Shown here in pieces: positions 22,701 to 30,957 of a stretch of 39,926 nucleotides of DNA (positions are counted from its first letter, which is position 1; every line of letters begins with the position of its first letter). The translations under genes and the position numbers were made by a program. The stretch lies in the NCBI GenBank assembly GCA_026387405.1, contig JAPLLV010000012.1, forward strand, positions 1-39,926, in the 5' to 3' direction. The notes under the pieces were generated by a model. That model saw nothing but the letters and a program-made list of their open reading frames with translations. It ran no database searches and was not told the origin of the DNA. The stretch comes from Candidatus Omnitrophota bacterium. Lineage in GTDB: Bacteria > Omnitrophota > Gorgyraeia > Gygaellales > Profunditerraquicolaceae.

Positions 22701-23592
22701 AAACGCCCCTTTTTTCTGCAATAAAGTAATCCACAGATGGAACTTTTTCTCTCGCCATCTTTACATAATCGGAAACAATATCAATTCCTACTGAATTCCT
22801 GTGTAATTGGTAGGCAGCTTCGCAAGTAGTCCCTGCGCCCATAAATGGATCAAGAACCCAATCATCTTTTTTTGTAAATAATTTGATGAACCATTCTGGC
22901 AGTGCCTTGGGGAACGTTGCGCTATGATTCTTATTACCTGTTTCAGTTGCAAGATGTAAAACATTAGAGGGATAGGCTTTTTCGCGGCCTATCCAATTAG
23001 CAATATTTTTGCCAAAACCACTTCCAGACTGTGAATTAAACCGAATAATATCATTCTTGCCAAGTTGCTTAAGTCTAGTTTTTGCCCAATCCCCCATTGG
23101 TACCATGACGTTTTCTTGATACATATGAAATGTCTTAGTTTTATTAAATTGTAGGCACCTTTCCCACGCATCTCGAAACCTGTTGGGCCATTTACCGGGA
23201 TGGCAATTTTTTTTGTGCCAGACAAACTCCTCACTCCAAATCCACCCTTGTCTTTTCAAATTTAGAATTAGCTCAATAACATAGGTATGTCTTTCACTAT
23301 TCACCACACGTTCTTTTATATTGAGTATAAACGTCCCAGTTGGCTTAAGTACTCGAAGAAATTTCTCACTACGAGGCAGAAACCATTCAACATATTTTTC
23401 AGGCTTAATGCCTCCATAGGTGTTTGTTCTACTATCAGCATAGGGAGGGGAAGTAACTATTAAATCAAAGAAATTATCAGGAAAATCCTTAAGCACTTCC
23501 AGACAATCACCTTTCCTGATATCTGTCTTCAATTCCTTTGGAATACTTTGTCTTTCCTGAGTTAACATGGGATTATTTGTCCCTATAAACAT
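22636..23592 (-). CDS. Site-specific DNA methyltransferase (N4-cytosine or N6-adenine, beta class)
   Basis: The 318-residue methyltransferase should protect the target of the adjacent endonuclease. The catalytic motif TSPPYADSR (about residue 48) comes first and the SAM-binding DPFMGAGTTCEAA (about 250) near the end, the beta-class order. SPPY, rather than NPPY or DPPY, favours N4-cytosine, but this is not decisive. TGTFILNIKE and HKKNCHPGKWPNRFRDAWERCLQF are conserved in such enzymes. The ATG at 23592 has GGAGG 5 nt upstream, and that GGAGG lies within a hairpin. The order regulator remnant, methyltransferase, endonuclease is a common type II R-M layout. Confidence 0.9.
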   Translation of the reverse strand: MFIGTNNPMLTQERQSIPKELKTDIRKGDCLEVLKDFPDNFFDLIVTSPPYADSRTNTYGGIKPEKYVEWFLPRSEKFLRVLKPTGTFILNIKERVVNSERHTYVIELILNLKRQGWIWSEEFVWHKKNCHPGKWPNRFRDAWERCLQFNKTKTFHMYQENVMVPMGDWAKTRLKQLGKNDIIRFNSQSGSGFGKNIANWIGREKAYPSNVLHLATETGNKNHSATFPKALPEWFIKLFTKKDDWVLDPFMGAGTTCEAAYQLHRNSVGIDIVSDYVKMAREKVPSVDYFIAEKRGVYGKNNKKGNNRVYRAEYTKVS

Positions 23593-23593
23593 A

Positions 23594-23623
23594 AAAACCT
23601 CCGCCTTTTCAAGCGAAGGTTTT
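23594..23623 (-). promoter_or_regulatory. Hairpin sequestering the ribosome binding site of the methyltransferase
   Basis: On the minus strand AAAACCTTCGC pairs with GCGGAGGTTTT across an 8-nt loop (one mismatch). The 3' arm contains the GGAGG Shine-Dalgarno (23598-23602), and the ATG follows within 2 nt of the stem. It could act as a translational switch. Confidence 0.65.
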
Positions 23624-23663
23624 AATTATTTTAACGTGGCAGTTCCCCCTTCGTAACATACCA

Positions 23664-23694
23664 CCCATTAATCTTATTAACGGGAATTATTTTA
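23664..23694 (-). promoter_or_regulatory. -10 box and dyad at the start of the R-M transcript
   Basis: On the minus strand TAAAAT (23689-23694) is the -10 of the R-M promoter. Just downstream, CCCGTTAAT and ATTAATGGG (23664-23684) form a 9-bp dyad with one G-U pair at the expected transcript start, a candidate operator or leader hairpin. Confidence 0.6.
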
Positions 23695-23716
23695 TCACGC
23701 ACTTTACCTTTGTCAA
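23689..23716 (-). promoter_or_regulatory. Sigma70 promoter of the restriction-modification operon
   Basis: On the minus strand TTGACA (23711-23716), 16-bp spacer, TAAAAT (23689-23694). The -35 directly follows the stop codon of the HTH remnant. The predicted start near 23682 leaves about 90 nt of leader before the methyltransferase ATG. Confidence 0.78.
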
Positions 23717-23926
23717 TCATTTTCTACCTAATAAATCATCAACACCCTGCCCAAAAACATCTGAAATCTTGATGAGGATTTCCATAGAAGAGTTTAAAAT
23801 ATAACCACCTTCTATTTTAGCAAGTGTGCTGATAGGCACTACGCTCGCTGCCTCGCTTGTCGCAAAATTACGCTTGAGCACAAGAATCTTTGGTTTAGCG
23901 AAATCCTTGTGAGCGTAAGCGAACAA
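23717..23926 (-). pseudogene. XRE-family HTH regulator, N-terminal half replaced by a palindromic element
   Basis: The C-terminal half is a clear XRE/Cro-type domain: PISTLAKIEGGY, then MEILIKISDVFGQGVDDLLGRK. The first part should carry helices 1 and 2 (for example LxxxRGLSQEELAKLAG) but instead reads FATSEAASVV and further non-conserved sequence, which is the translation of a 107-bp inverted-repeat element (23835-23941). The only starts are TTG (23926) or internal GTGs. I infer that the regulator was disrupted at its 5' end. It sits immediately upstream of the methyltransferase promoter, the position of a controller (C) protein in many R-M systems. It could be expressed as a half domain, but DNA binding is doubtful. 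Confidence 0.65.
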
Positions 23927-23939
23927 GGGCGCTTTAGTG

Positions 23940-23941
<2 letters not shown>
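23835..23941. repeat. 107-bp imperfect palindromic element overlapping the HTH gene
   Basis: The ends are GGCACTA (23835-) and TAGTGCC (-23941). Inward blocks CTTGT-CGC, TTACGCT and CACAAG are mirrored on both arms with small gaps, and the centre is near 23890. It abuts the tRNA-side palindrome at 23940 and its GAGCGTAA/GCGAAC composition resembles the 18916-19087 element. Confidence 0.7.
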
Positions 23942-24044
<103 letters not shown>

Positions 24045-24223
24045 AATAAACGCTTAAGTAACCAGAATATAAAAACTCGCTAAAACATTAGAAATGATAC
24101 CAACCCTAAACACGCGCTTCCTGACATCTAAGATTGTAATATAAATATGACTAATGATAAAGGAAAAAATTAAGAAGAATAAAATCCTGAGCAACCCGGA
24201 TAACCTTCCGGCAAATTCCCCAA

Positions 24224-25228
24224 TTAAATTTTACTTTCTAGCGGCGGTTTTCTTGCTATGGCCACGATATGATCACCCTGTACGGGAAAAAATATTTTCA
24301 CTAAAAATGATATGATATCTCCCATTAAACGCGAAAGGCCAAGCAATGGTTTTAGTCTGAGCAAATTTAAAACCCGCGGACCTTTACTTCTATCCTCTTC
24401 AAGGCAAACGGACATATCCATCCCGCCTTCGCACGATAACTGCCGTATGATTCCCGGAGCTATTATATTTCCGATAGTCCATCTGCCTATGGGGGAAGTA
24501 TGGATAGCGACACTATCAAAACCTGAATACTCCAGTAAGCAGCGGATCGTTTGTTTGCTATAACGGCTTAAGTGATTAGGCGGATAATCTACGGACGGCC
24601 GCCTGCCAAACTTTACCTCTAGGCTTTCATTGTTTGGGATAGTCAGGATAAGCCTACCTCCGGGTTTTAAGAGCTGGAAAGACTTCCTCAACAGCGAGGC
24701 CGGCCTCTCCAGGTGCTCAATAACTTCAAGCGCGGCGACCAGATCAAAATCAGCCAGGCCCGCAGGAATATCGTCTATGGTAGAAACAAAAGTATTGCTT
24801 AGGGAATAATTTTCTCTAGCGTATTTTATAGCTTCTGAGGAAGGGTCAATCCCGAATACCTCAAATCCCATATCAGAAACCAACCTGGCAAAGGCGCCCT
24901 GAGAACATCCTATATCAAGCAGCCTGCCTTTGGGATTATATTTTTTTAGAAAAGACAGGACAATCCTGATGAATGGGCTTGCTGCATAAATAGAGACATA
25001 AGCATCGGGCTTTAAGGCAACGTGGTTCTTGTAAGTAAAATCCCCTCCTCCTCCCGGCCGGTATAACGACCCGTAATCCCCTGCCTGCATCGGGATTGCA
25101 AATTGCCCCTTGCAGAGGGAACAGCTATAGATCGAGTATTTCTTAAAACTTTCCACGAAATGAAGCTTGCTCTGTCTAGAGCAAATCAAACACTTATCTT
25201 CGGGCCGCGATGACGGCTGTTTTTTCAT
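24224..25228 (-). CDS. SAM-dependent methyltransferase with N-terminal zinc-ribbon-like motif
   Basis: The 334-residue class I methyltransferase (Methyltransf_23/11 type) has a Cys4-like motif near the N-terminus (CLICSRQ...CSLCKGQ). SAM motif I is LLDIGCSQGAFARLV near residue 99, followed by VFGIDPSSEAIKYAREN, VAALEVIEHLERP and LLKPGGRLILTIPN. This architecture is frequent in polysaccharide and glycolipid loci, where such enzymes modify sugars or lipid heads. It is the last gene of the glycan operon, and its substrate is unknown. No strong terminator is visible downstream. Confidence 0.85.
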   Translation of the reverse strand: MKKQPSSRPEDKCLICSRQSKLHFVESFKKYSIYSCSLCKGQFAIPMQAGDYGSLYRPGGGGDFTYKNHVALKPDAYVSIYAASPFIRIVLSFLKKYNPKGRLLDIGCSQGAFARLVSDMGFEVFGIDPSSEAIKYARENYSLSNTFVSTIDDIPAGLADFDLVAALEVIEHLERPASLLRKSFQLLKPGGRLILTIPNNESLEVKFGRRPSVDYPPNHLSRYSKQTIRCLLEYSGFDSVAIHTSPIGRWTIGNIIAPGIIRQLSCEGGMDMSVCLEEDRSKGPRVLNLLRLKPLLGLSRLMGDIISFLVKIFFPVQGDHIVAIARKPPLESKI

Positions 25229-25259
25229 ATCTCTTTGAGAACTGGTTGCACTTTTCCGG

Positions 25260-26411
25260 CTAACTAAATACTCTTTCCTCTATCTGCGCATACCCCATCT
25301 TATTTATTAAGCCGTCCCTAAAAGCCGCGGCTACTATTTTAGACCTCTGTATTTTTTTATCATCAAAAATAGATATAAAAATTATCGTACCTAAAAAATA
25401 AAAGGGTAACAATAAAAAACAATAGGATATCTTTAAAAATAGACTCTTGTGTTTACGGTTAAAATAAATCCAGTTGCGGATACCGTAATAACCTACGATA
25501 TAGAAACCTTCAAAAGATATCCTTTGCGTTTCTCTTCCCAGGAAATATTTAGTTGTGATCACTCTATTGGTGCTGGCGCCTTCTTTATGGAAAACCCTGC
25601 TTCTTGCGGATAGATAAAGTTTATAGCCACAGCCCCTTATCCTCAAACTATAATCCAGGTCTTCAAATAACATAAAAAAAATCTCATCCCACAAACCAAC
25701 CTTTTCCACTATTTCTTTTTTTATCAGAAGACTTGAACCGGTTATATAGCCCGTTATCTCCCTGTCATATGGCTCAGAATCTCTTTTCCCCTTATAAGGA
25801 GAGATATCATAATTCCATTTTATCTCCCCGCCGCCAAGACACTGGATTACATCCGGCTTATCGTAATACAATATTTTTGAACCGACCGCCCCTATAGTGC
25901 TGCCGCTATTCATAGTTGTGAGCATTTCTTTCAATGTCGATTTTTCCACAACTGTATCATTATTCAGGAACCAAAAATATTCCTGCGGAAAATTATTCAT
26001 GGCGAATTTAATTCCTATGTTATTTGCCCCTGAAAAACCCAAGTTAAGAGATAAGCGTATAAGGACCAGCCGCAGGCCCATGGTAACCTTTTGGCCGCTG
26101 CTTACCGCGCTGCCCACAGGTACCCCTTCACCTTTTGCAAGGAATTCATTACAGATAAAATCGTAATAAATATACGGTACTGGCTTGGATAAGGGAGGGT
26201 TGACTAGTTCCTTAAGATTACTGCTGGACAGATCCGGCTTTATTTCACCTTTTAACCAACCTATAATTTTACCACAGGAATCATTAGTGGAGTTATTGTC
26301 TATAACTATTACCTGATAGTCAGGAAACTCAATCCTTAAGAGGGACTCGAGACACTCTATGGTATCAAGGTAATTGTTATAATTAATAAGTATAATCGTA
26401 ACTCTGCCCAT
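25260..26411 (-). CDS. Glycosyltransferase family 2 (rhamnosyltransferase-like)
   Basis: The 383-residue GT-A enzyme starts TIILINYNNYLDTIECLESLL, with VIVIDNNSTNDS. The metal-site region reads YFWFLNNDTVVEKSTL (NND in place of a strict DxD), followed by GSSLLIKKEIVEKVGLWDEIFFMLFEDLDYSLRIRGCGYKL, which supplies the ED catalytic motif. This set resembles GT2 rhamnosyl/galactosyl transferases such as WbbL. A stretch of about 50 residues between positions 55 and 110 departs from the family core. A hydrophobic segment near residues 325-350 should anchor it to the membrane. The acceptor is unknown. Confidence 0.87.
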   Translation of the reverse strand: MGRVTIILINYNNYLDTIECLESLLRIEFPDYQVIVIDNNSTNDSCGKIIGWLKGEIKPDLSSSNLKELVNPPLSKPVPYIYYDFICNEFLAKGEGVPVGSAVSSGQKVTMGLRLVLIRLSLNLGFSGANNIGIKFAMNNFPQEYFWFLNNDTVVEKSTLKEMLTTMNSGSTIGAVGSKILYYDKPDVIQCLGGGEIKWNYDISPYKGKRDSEPYDREITGYITGSSLLIKKEIVEKVGLWDEIFFMLFEDLDYSLRIRGCGYKLYLSARSRVFHKEGASTNRVITTKYFLGRETQRISFEGFYIVGYYGIRNWIYFNRKHKSLFLKISYCFLLLPFYFLGTIIFISIFDDKKIQRSKIVAAAFRDGLINKMGYAQIEERVFS

Positions 26412-26470
26412 TTTTATACTGTTAAAATAACGCTGCGCAATATTTAATGAATATGCTTTTAAACCCCGCC

Positions 26471-27509
26471 TTATAACCTAAAGGAGTTAAATATATCTAA
26501 CATTTTTAAAGAGGGGTCTTCCCGGGAAAGCAACTTCATCTGCTCAATCCCCGCTTGAGTCAATGTCTTCCTTAGGCTATGATTATTTAACACCCTGAGT
26601 ATCCCGTCTGATATGCCTTCAGGGCTTAAGGGGTCGACGAATACGGCTGCATTATCCAATATTTCTCTAAAGACCGGGATATCTGAAGCTACAACAGGTA
26701 TGCCGCAGGCCATAGCCTCCGTTAATGGGAGGCCAAAACCTTCATATAAAGAAACCGAGATGAATAATTCGGCTGCCTGATATAGCCTCAGGAGCTGCGC
26801 ATCTGAAACATGGCCCGTAAAAATAACCTCGTCATCGCTAAGATTTAATTTTTTGCATAATCTATACACACCCCGCGATTTCCAGCCGTATTTACCGACA
26901 ACTAATAAAGGAACATGGAAAACATTCTGCTTTTTTAATTCAGCGTAAGCCTTCAACAGGTTACTAATATTCTTGCGCGGCTCAATGGTAGATACGGTAA
27001 GAAGATATCTTTTTTCTTGAATTTTTAACTTTTTTAAAATTTCTTCTGAGAAAGATTCTTTCTTATCCTCTAGTCTCCAAAGCATTTCTGTCGCAGGATA
27101 TATAACCTCAGTTTTTCCTTTTAAAAACGGGAAAAAAAACAGCAACTCGTCCTTTGTACTTTTAGAAATAGCGATGATCTTATCCGCCCTCAACAACGAA
27201 TTTTTGAAAAGAAGCGGAAAAATAACTTTATTATCCCAATTCAACGTGCCGGGATAGCGTTTATACACTAAATCATATACTGTGATTACCGCCTTCATCT
27301 CTTCCGGTAATCTAAAAGGCAAAAAACCCTGGGTTCCCCAGAATACGCCTATCTTATCGCGAACCAGATCCATCCTGGCATTAAACATCATCCAGCCTGT
27401 GCTAAATTTATTTACCGCCTTAAATATTCTTAACCATGCAGTAAATATAATAGCTTATGCCTGCTTTTGCCGGCCTTACCAGGGGATAAGCATCTATTCC
27501 GATTCTCAT
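26471..27509 (-). pseudogene. Glycosyltransferase family 4, disrupted near the N-terminus
   Basis: The main frame (26471-27391) is a GT4 lacking its normal N-terminus: GVFWGTQGFLPFRLPEEMKAVITVYDLVYKRYP, YLLTVSTIEPRKNISNLLKAY, GHVSDAQLLRLYQAAELFISVSLYEGFGLPLTEAMACGIPVVAS. The missing start appears just upstream in another frame: ATG at 27509 encodes RIGIDAYPLVRPAKAGISYYIYCMVKNI, then TAA at 27420. The frames differ by one base. Comparison with the usual GT4 layout also suggests several tens of residues are missing between these parts, so I infer an indel, probably a deletion. The catalytic E-x7-E region is intact. A shorter protein from the internal ATG at 27391 is possible. Confidence 0.78.
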
Positions 27510-27515
27510 CTTGAC

Positions 27516-28640
27516 TTAAGTTCCATAGACTTTCTTATATTCACCTTCTACTATATCGGCATGCCTTGACCAGGCGTATTCCTTATTTACTAAATTACAG
27601 GCATTCTCTCCCATTATTTTGCGTTCTCCTTTAGAAAAACATAAATACTGTATGGCTTCGGCTAAGTCACCGATATTCCCGGGCTCTACTACAAGCCCCG
27701 CCTTCTCCTTGCTTACATCATCAGCTATTCCTACCACATTACTGACTATGACCGGCTTTCCGCAAGCCATCGCCTCTAAAGCCACCAAGCCAAATCCTTC
27801 TTGCCCGGATGATACCGATGGCAGAACAAAAATATCGCACAAATTATAATATTTTGCTAAATCTTCATCCCGGATAAAACCTAAAAAATGCACCATTTCC
27901 TCTAAGCCATTCCGCTTGACCCATAATTTATAATAATCGGCCAATTCACCCTCTCCTCCGATATACAACTCAACCGCATTGTTTTTAACCGATCTCTTTA
28001 CGGCGGGCAACAAATAATCCAACCCTTTGTAACGATGAAATCCGTCTAATTTGCTTAAGAAAAAAATAGTAACGGTATTATCACCTTTTGCAGCAAAATC
28101 CGGCTTAAATTTTCCCGGATCTACGCCAAAGGGGGATATGATAATTTTGCCGGTAAACGGCCGTAAAAAAGACGAGACCTTGAGGTAACCCTTATGGGCA
28201 ATAAATATCTTGCGCGCCCTTCTCAACAAAAATTTCAGTGCAGTAAGATTATAAAGGTTAGCGATAGGACTATTTATTCCTTCCCCTATTATGTCGTTAT
28301 AGTAAGTTAAAAACAGGGGTTTATCTTTGAATAAAGATACGATTGCGCTGATATCTGCGCTCCAGGGATGCGGCAGGTGCGTATGGATAATATCGAAATC
28401 TTCCCTTACTAATTCTTTGAATAAAGCCGGGGTAATATTGCTGTTTGCCACCTTGCAGCAATAGGGAATTCTTTTTATTTCTATCCCCTCAATTACGCCA
28501 TCGCCGATAGCCGGCTCATTAGCGCATATTACCCGTATCTGATGGCCTTTTTTGACCAATCCTTTGCATAAATGATAAACCACCTGTTCTGTGCCACCGA
28601 TATAGGGGTAAAAACGTGCGGGGGTATGGATAATCCTCAT
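27516..28640 (-). CDS. Glycosyltransferase family 4
   Basis: The 374-residue GT-B enzyme has the N-terminal acceptor domain beginning RIIHTPARFYPYIGGTEQVVYHLCKGLVKKGH (the GG loop that contacts the nucleotide). The C-terminal donor domain has VTIFFLSKLDGFHRYKGLDYLLPA, GEGELADYYK, VHFLGFIRDEDLAKYYNLCDIFVLPSV and EGFGLVALEAMACGKPVI (E-x7-E). Retaining glycosyl transfer from an activated sugar is expected on the cytoplasmic face. Its start overlaps the next gene's stop by 4 nt (ATGA), so it belongs to the same operon. Confidence 0.92.
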   Translation of the reverse strand: MRIIHTPARFYPYIGGTEQVVYHLCKGLVKKGHQIRVICANEPAIGDGVIEGIEIKRIPYCCKVANSNITPALFKELVREDFDIIHTHLPHPWSADISAIVSLFKDKPLFLTYYNDIIGEGINSPIANLYNLTALKFLLRRARKIFIAHKGYLKVSSFLRPFTGKIIISPFGVDPGKFKPDFAAKGDNTVTIFFLSKLDGFHRYKGLDYLLPAVKRSVKNNAVELYIGGEGELADYYKLWVKRNGLEEMVHFLGFIRDEDLAKYYNLCDIFVLPSVSSGQEGFGLVALEAMACGKPVIVSNVVGIADDVSKEKAGLVVEPGNIGDLAEAIQYLCFSKGERKIMGENACNLVNKEYAWSRHADIVEGEYKKVYGT

Positions 28641-29530
28641 AAAGAAACAATGCCTTTATAAAAACCTACGTTCCAGGAAATAAGCGCCAAAAGGCTGATA
28701 AAAACAATAAAAATGTTAAACCCAAAAATACCCTTTATAGTAACGGAGAAAAAACTTAAAATAACACAGAAGACAATAACAAGACTTAATAAAGGCAAAA
28801 TTTGGATCTTTCTCAAAATTCCGTGCCTCCTCAAGAGCCTCCCCTGCGCCCGACCGTAACGGAACATCATTCTTGAGAATAACTTCAAATTAGAAGGCCG
28901 ATAGTGGAAAATAACGGCCCTGGGATTAAAAACAATCTCCTTTCCTTTCCGGCGCAGGCGATGATCGAACTCCACATCCTCACCGGGCCATAGGCCATCC
29001 AGGAAACCACTCTCTTTCAAAAAAATGTCTCTTCTATACATAACATTACAAGAGGGATTATGCCCTACTGAAACAAGACGCCCCTTTCCCCAGCGCATGT
29101 AATCAGTAAGAAAACCGGCCCTTTTCATGAATTTAAATACCCTTCTTCCAAAGACCGTCTCATCTTCGGGGACTTCCTGCCTTCCCCCGACAGAAGCGAT
29201 ATTCGATTCAGTAAATCCGGAAAGCAGCTCTTTCAGCCAATCCTTATCCACAATGCAATCCGCATCGGTGAAAGCAAGGAATTCCCCTTTTGCCTGGCCG
29301 GCGGCCTCGTTCCTTGCACTTGAAGGCCCGCGGCTTTGAGGATGGGTGATCAGTTTAACACGGCCTGAAAAACTTTGGATAATCTCACCCGTCTTATCCT
29401 GGGAACCATCATCCACTACAATCACTTCAAAATTACCATAATCAAGATTCAGGACTGAAACCAGACATCCTCCTATCGTATTTCTTGCGTTTTTCACGGG
29501 GATTATTATACTAACCAAAGGCTCATTCAT
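28637..29530 (-). CDS. Glycosyltransferase family 2 with C-terminal membrane segment
   Basis: The 297-residue GT-A protein has VSIIIPVKNARNTIGGCLVSVLNLDY, VIVVDDGSQDKTGEI and GPSSARNEAAGQAKGEFLAFTDADCIVDKDWL, with DAD as the metal-binding motif. It continues with VMYRRDIFLKESGFLDGLWPGEDVEFDHRLRRKG. Two hydrophobic segments at the C-terminus (about 250-290) should hold it at the inner membrane. It overlaps both neighbours by 4 nt. The sugar and acceptor cannot be read from the sequence. Confidence 0.92.
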   Translation of the reverse strand: MNEPLVSIIIPVKNARNTIGGCLVSVLNLDYGNFEVIVVDDGSQDKTGEIIQSFSGRVKLITHPQSRGPSSARNEAAGQAKGEFLAFTDADCIVDKDWLKELLSGFTESNIASVGGRQEVPEDETVFGRRVFKFMKRAGFLTDYMRWGKGRLVSVGHNPSCNVMYRRDIFLKESGFLDGLWPGEDVEFDHRLRRKGKEIVFNPRAVIFHYRPSNLKLFSRMMFRYGRAQGRLLRRHGILRKIQILPLLSLVIVFCVILSFFSVTIKGIFGFNIFIVFISLLALISWNVGFYKGIVSL

Positions 29531-30957
29531 TCTTTAAACAGATAGGATACAAAATTCCATGCCCCTCTTAATTTTCTATATATATCCGCCATAGACCGCG
29601 TATTTAACGCGAACCGCCAGATATACTGCGGCCTGAAATAAAATTTCTTTAACCCCAGATCCACATAATAGTTTATCCTCTCCTGGCTAAACTGCGGATA
29701 CCCTACGACACCATGCTGTTCTCCGTTATCAAGCCACCGGGACCAGTCTTCCGTCACCAGCCACCCCATATCTTTACATTCCCTAAAAAAAGCGGTTCCG
29801 GGAAACGGGACCGCGCCGGAAAACTGCGCTGTGGTCAATCCTAAACTCAAGGCAAAATCTATTGTTTCTTTAGCGCTGGTTTCTGTTTCACCAGGCAGCC
29901 CGATAACAAAACAACCGTGGACCTGGAGGCCCGCGGCCCTGGCGCTATCCATAAAGGTGCGCGATTGGGCTAACCGGATATGCTTATTCATCTTATCCAG
30001 CACTGCCTGGGCTCCTGATTCAAAACCTACCAGTAGTTCCCGGCAGCCCGCCTTCTTCATTATCCTAAACAGCTCGGCATCGGCGTTATCCGCGCGCGCA
30101 TTAACGGAGAATGTTATCTTGAGACCCCGTCTCATTATCTCTTCGCATATACGCACCGCCCTCGTTTTATCTACGGTAAAGGTATCATCCTCAAAGAAGA
30201 ATTCACCGCCCTTTAAAACTTTGGAACAAAGTTTTATATCGTGCTCGATTTCATCTACTACATTCTCCGGACTCCTTAATCTATACCTGGTCCCGTGCAT
30301 GACCTGCGGCCAGAGACAAAATACGCACCCGTTCGGGCAGCCCCGGCCTGAAATTATATCTATATAGGGATAAAGTTTCCCGCCGTCAAAATACTTCATC
30401 AGGTCCAGCTGATGCCACGCAGGGTATGGCAGCTCATCCAGATTCTCGATAAACGGCCTTATGGTATTTCTCGTTACACTACCCTGCCTATAAAAAGCAA
30501 TACCTGCTACTGATCGCAGGTTATCATAATTTTTAACCACATCCCTTACGGTATAATCGTATTCTCCGATACAGGCCACATCTATGTTGCCTTGCGCAAG
30601 TCTTAAGGTCTCTTCAGGCAAAGCAGAGATATGCGGTCCTACCATAATTACTTTGGCAGACGATCCTTCTTTGACGATACGGGCGCACTCGATATCGGAA
30701 TAAATAGACGGGGTAGTAGAATCCAATACTACAAAATCAGGCCTTTCTCTTTTGATCAGCAGGCGCAGGTCTTCCTTTTCCTGCCCGCCAGCCACCATAT
30801 CTAAAAGCCGCACCTCAAAACCTTCCCGCTCCAAAACGCCGGCGGCATAGGCCAGCCAATCCGGGGCCCGCAAGGCCCGCCCCCTGGTCCGGGCAGCCCA
30901 GCGCTGCGTGCGGCAGAAATCTCTTACAAACGGCTCATTAATAACAAGTATCTTCAT
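29527..30957 (-). CDS. B12-binding-domain radical SAM enzyme in a glycan operon
   Basis: The 476-residue protein has an N-terminal cobalamin-binding-like Rossmann domain (about 1-145: KILVINEPFVRDF, FVVLDSTTPSIYSDIECARIVKEG, VIMVGPHISALPEETL, IDVACIGEYDYTVRDV). A radical SAM domain follows with CPNGCVFC (CxxxCxxC) near residue 205, and FFEDDTFTVDKTRA, LLVGFESGAQAVLDKM and GCFVIGLPGETETSAKETIDFA. The DxHxxG cobalamin-lower-ligand motif is not evident, so B12 binding is not certain. Relatives methylate or rearrange carbon skeletons in lipids, sugars and antibiotics. Here, flanked by glycosyltransferases with 4-nt overlaps on both sides, it probably modifies the glycan or its lipid carrier. Confidence 0.88.
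   Translation of the reverse strand: MKILVINEPFVRDFCRTQRWAARTRGRALRAPDWLAYAAGVLEREGFEVRLLDMVAGGQEKEDLRLLIKRERPDFVVLDSTTPSIYSDIECARIVKEGSSAKVIMVGPHISALPEETLRLAQGNIDVACIGEYDYTVRDVVKNYDNLRSVAGIAFYRQGSVTRNTIRPFIENLDELPYPAWHQLDLMKYFDGGKLYPYIDIISGRGCPNGCVFCLWPQVMHGTRYRLRSPENVVDEIEHDIKLCSKVLKGGEFFFEDDTFTVDKTRAVRICEEIMRRGLKITFSVNARADNADAELFRIMKKAGCRELLVGFESGAQAVLDKMNKHIRLAQSRTFMDSARAAGLQVHGCFVIGLPGETETSAKETIDFALSLGLTTAQFSGAVPFPGTAFFRECKDMGWLVTEDWSRWLDNGEQHGVVGYPQFSQERINYYVDLGLKKFYFRPQYIWRFALNTRSMADIYRKLRGAWNFVSYLFKE

Noticed and set aside
24045-24223. Possible promoter for the tRNA (TATATT near 24068) and a weak hairpin (CCGGA/TCCGG) after the methyltransferase gene.
   Set aside because: No matching -35 box was found and the hairpin has a 5-bp stem without a U-run, so neither is strong enough to annotate. 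I see nothing else in this gap.
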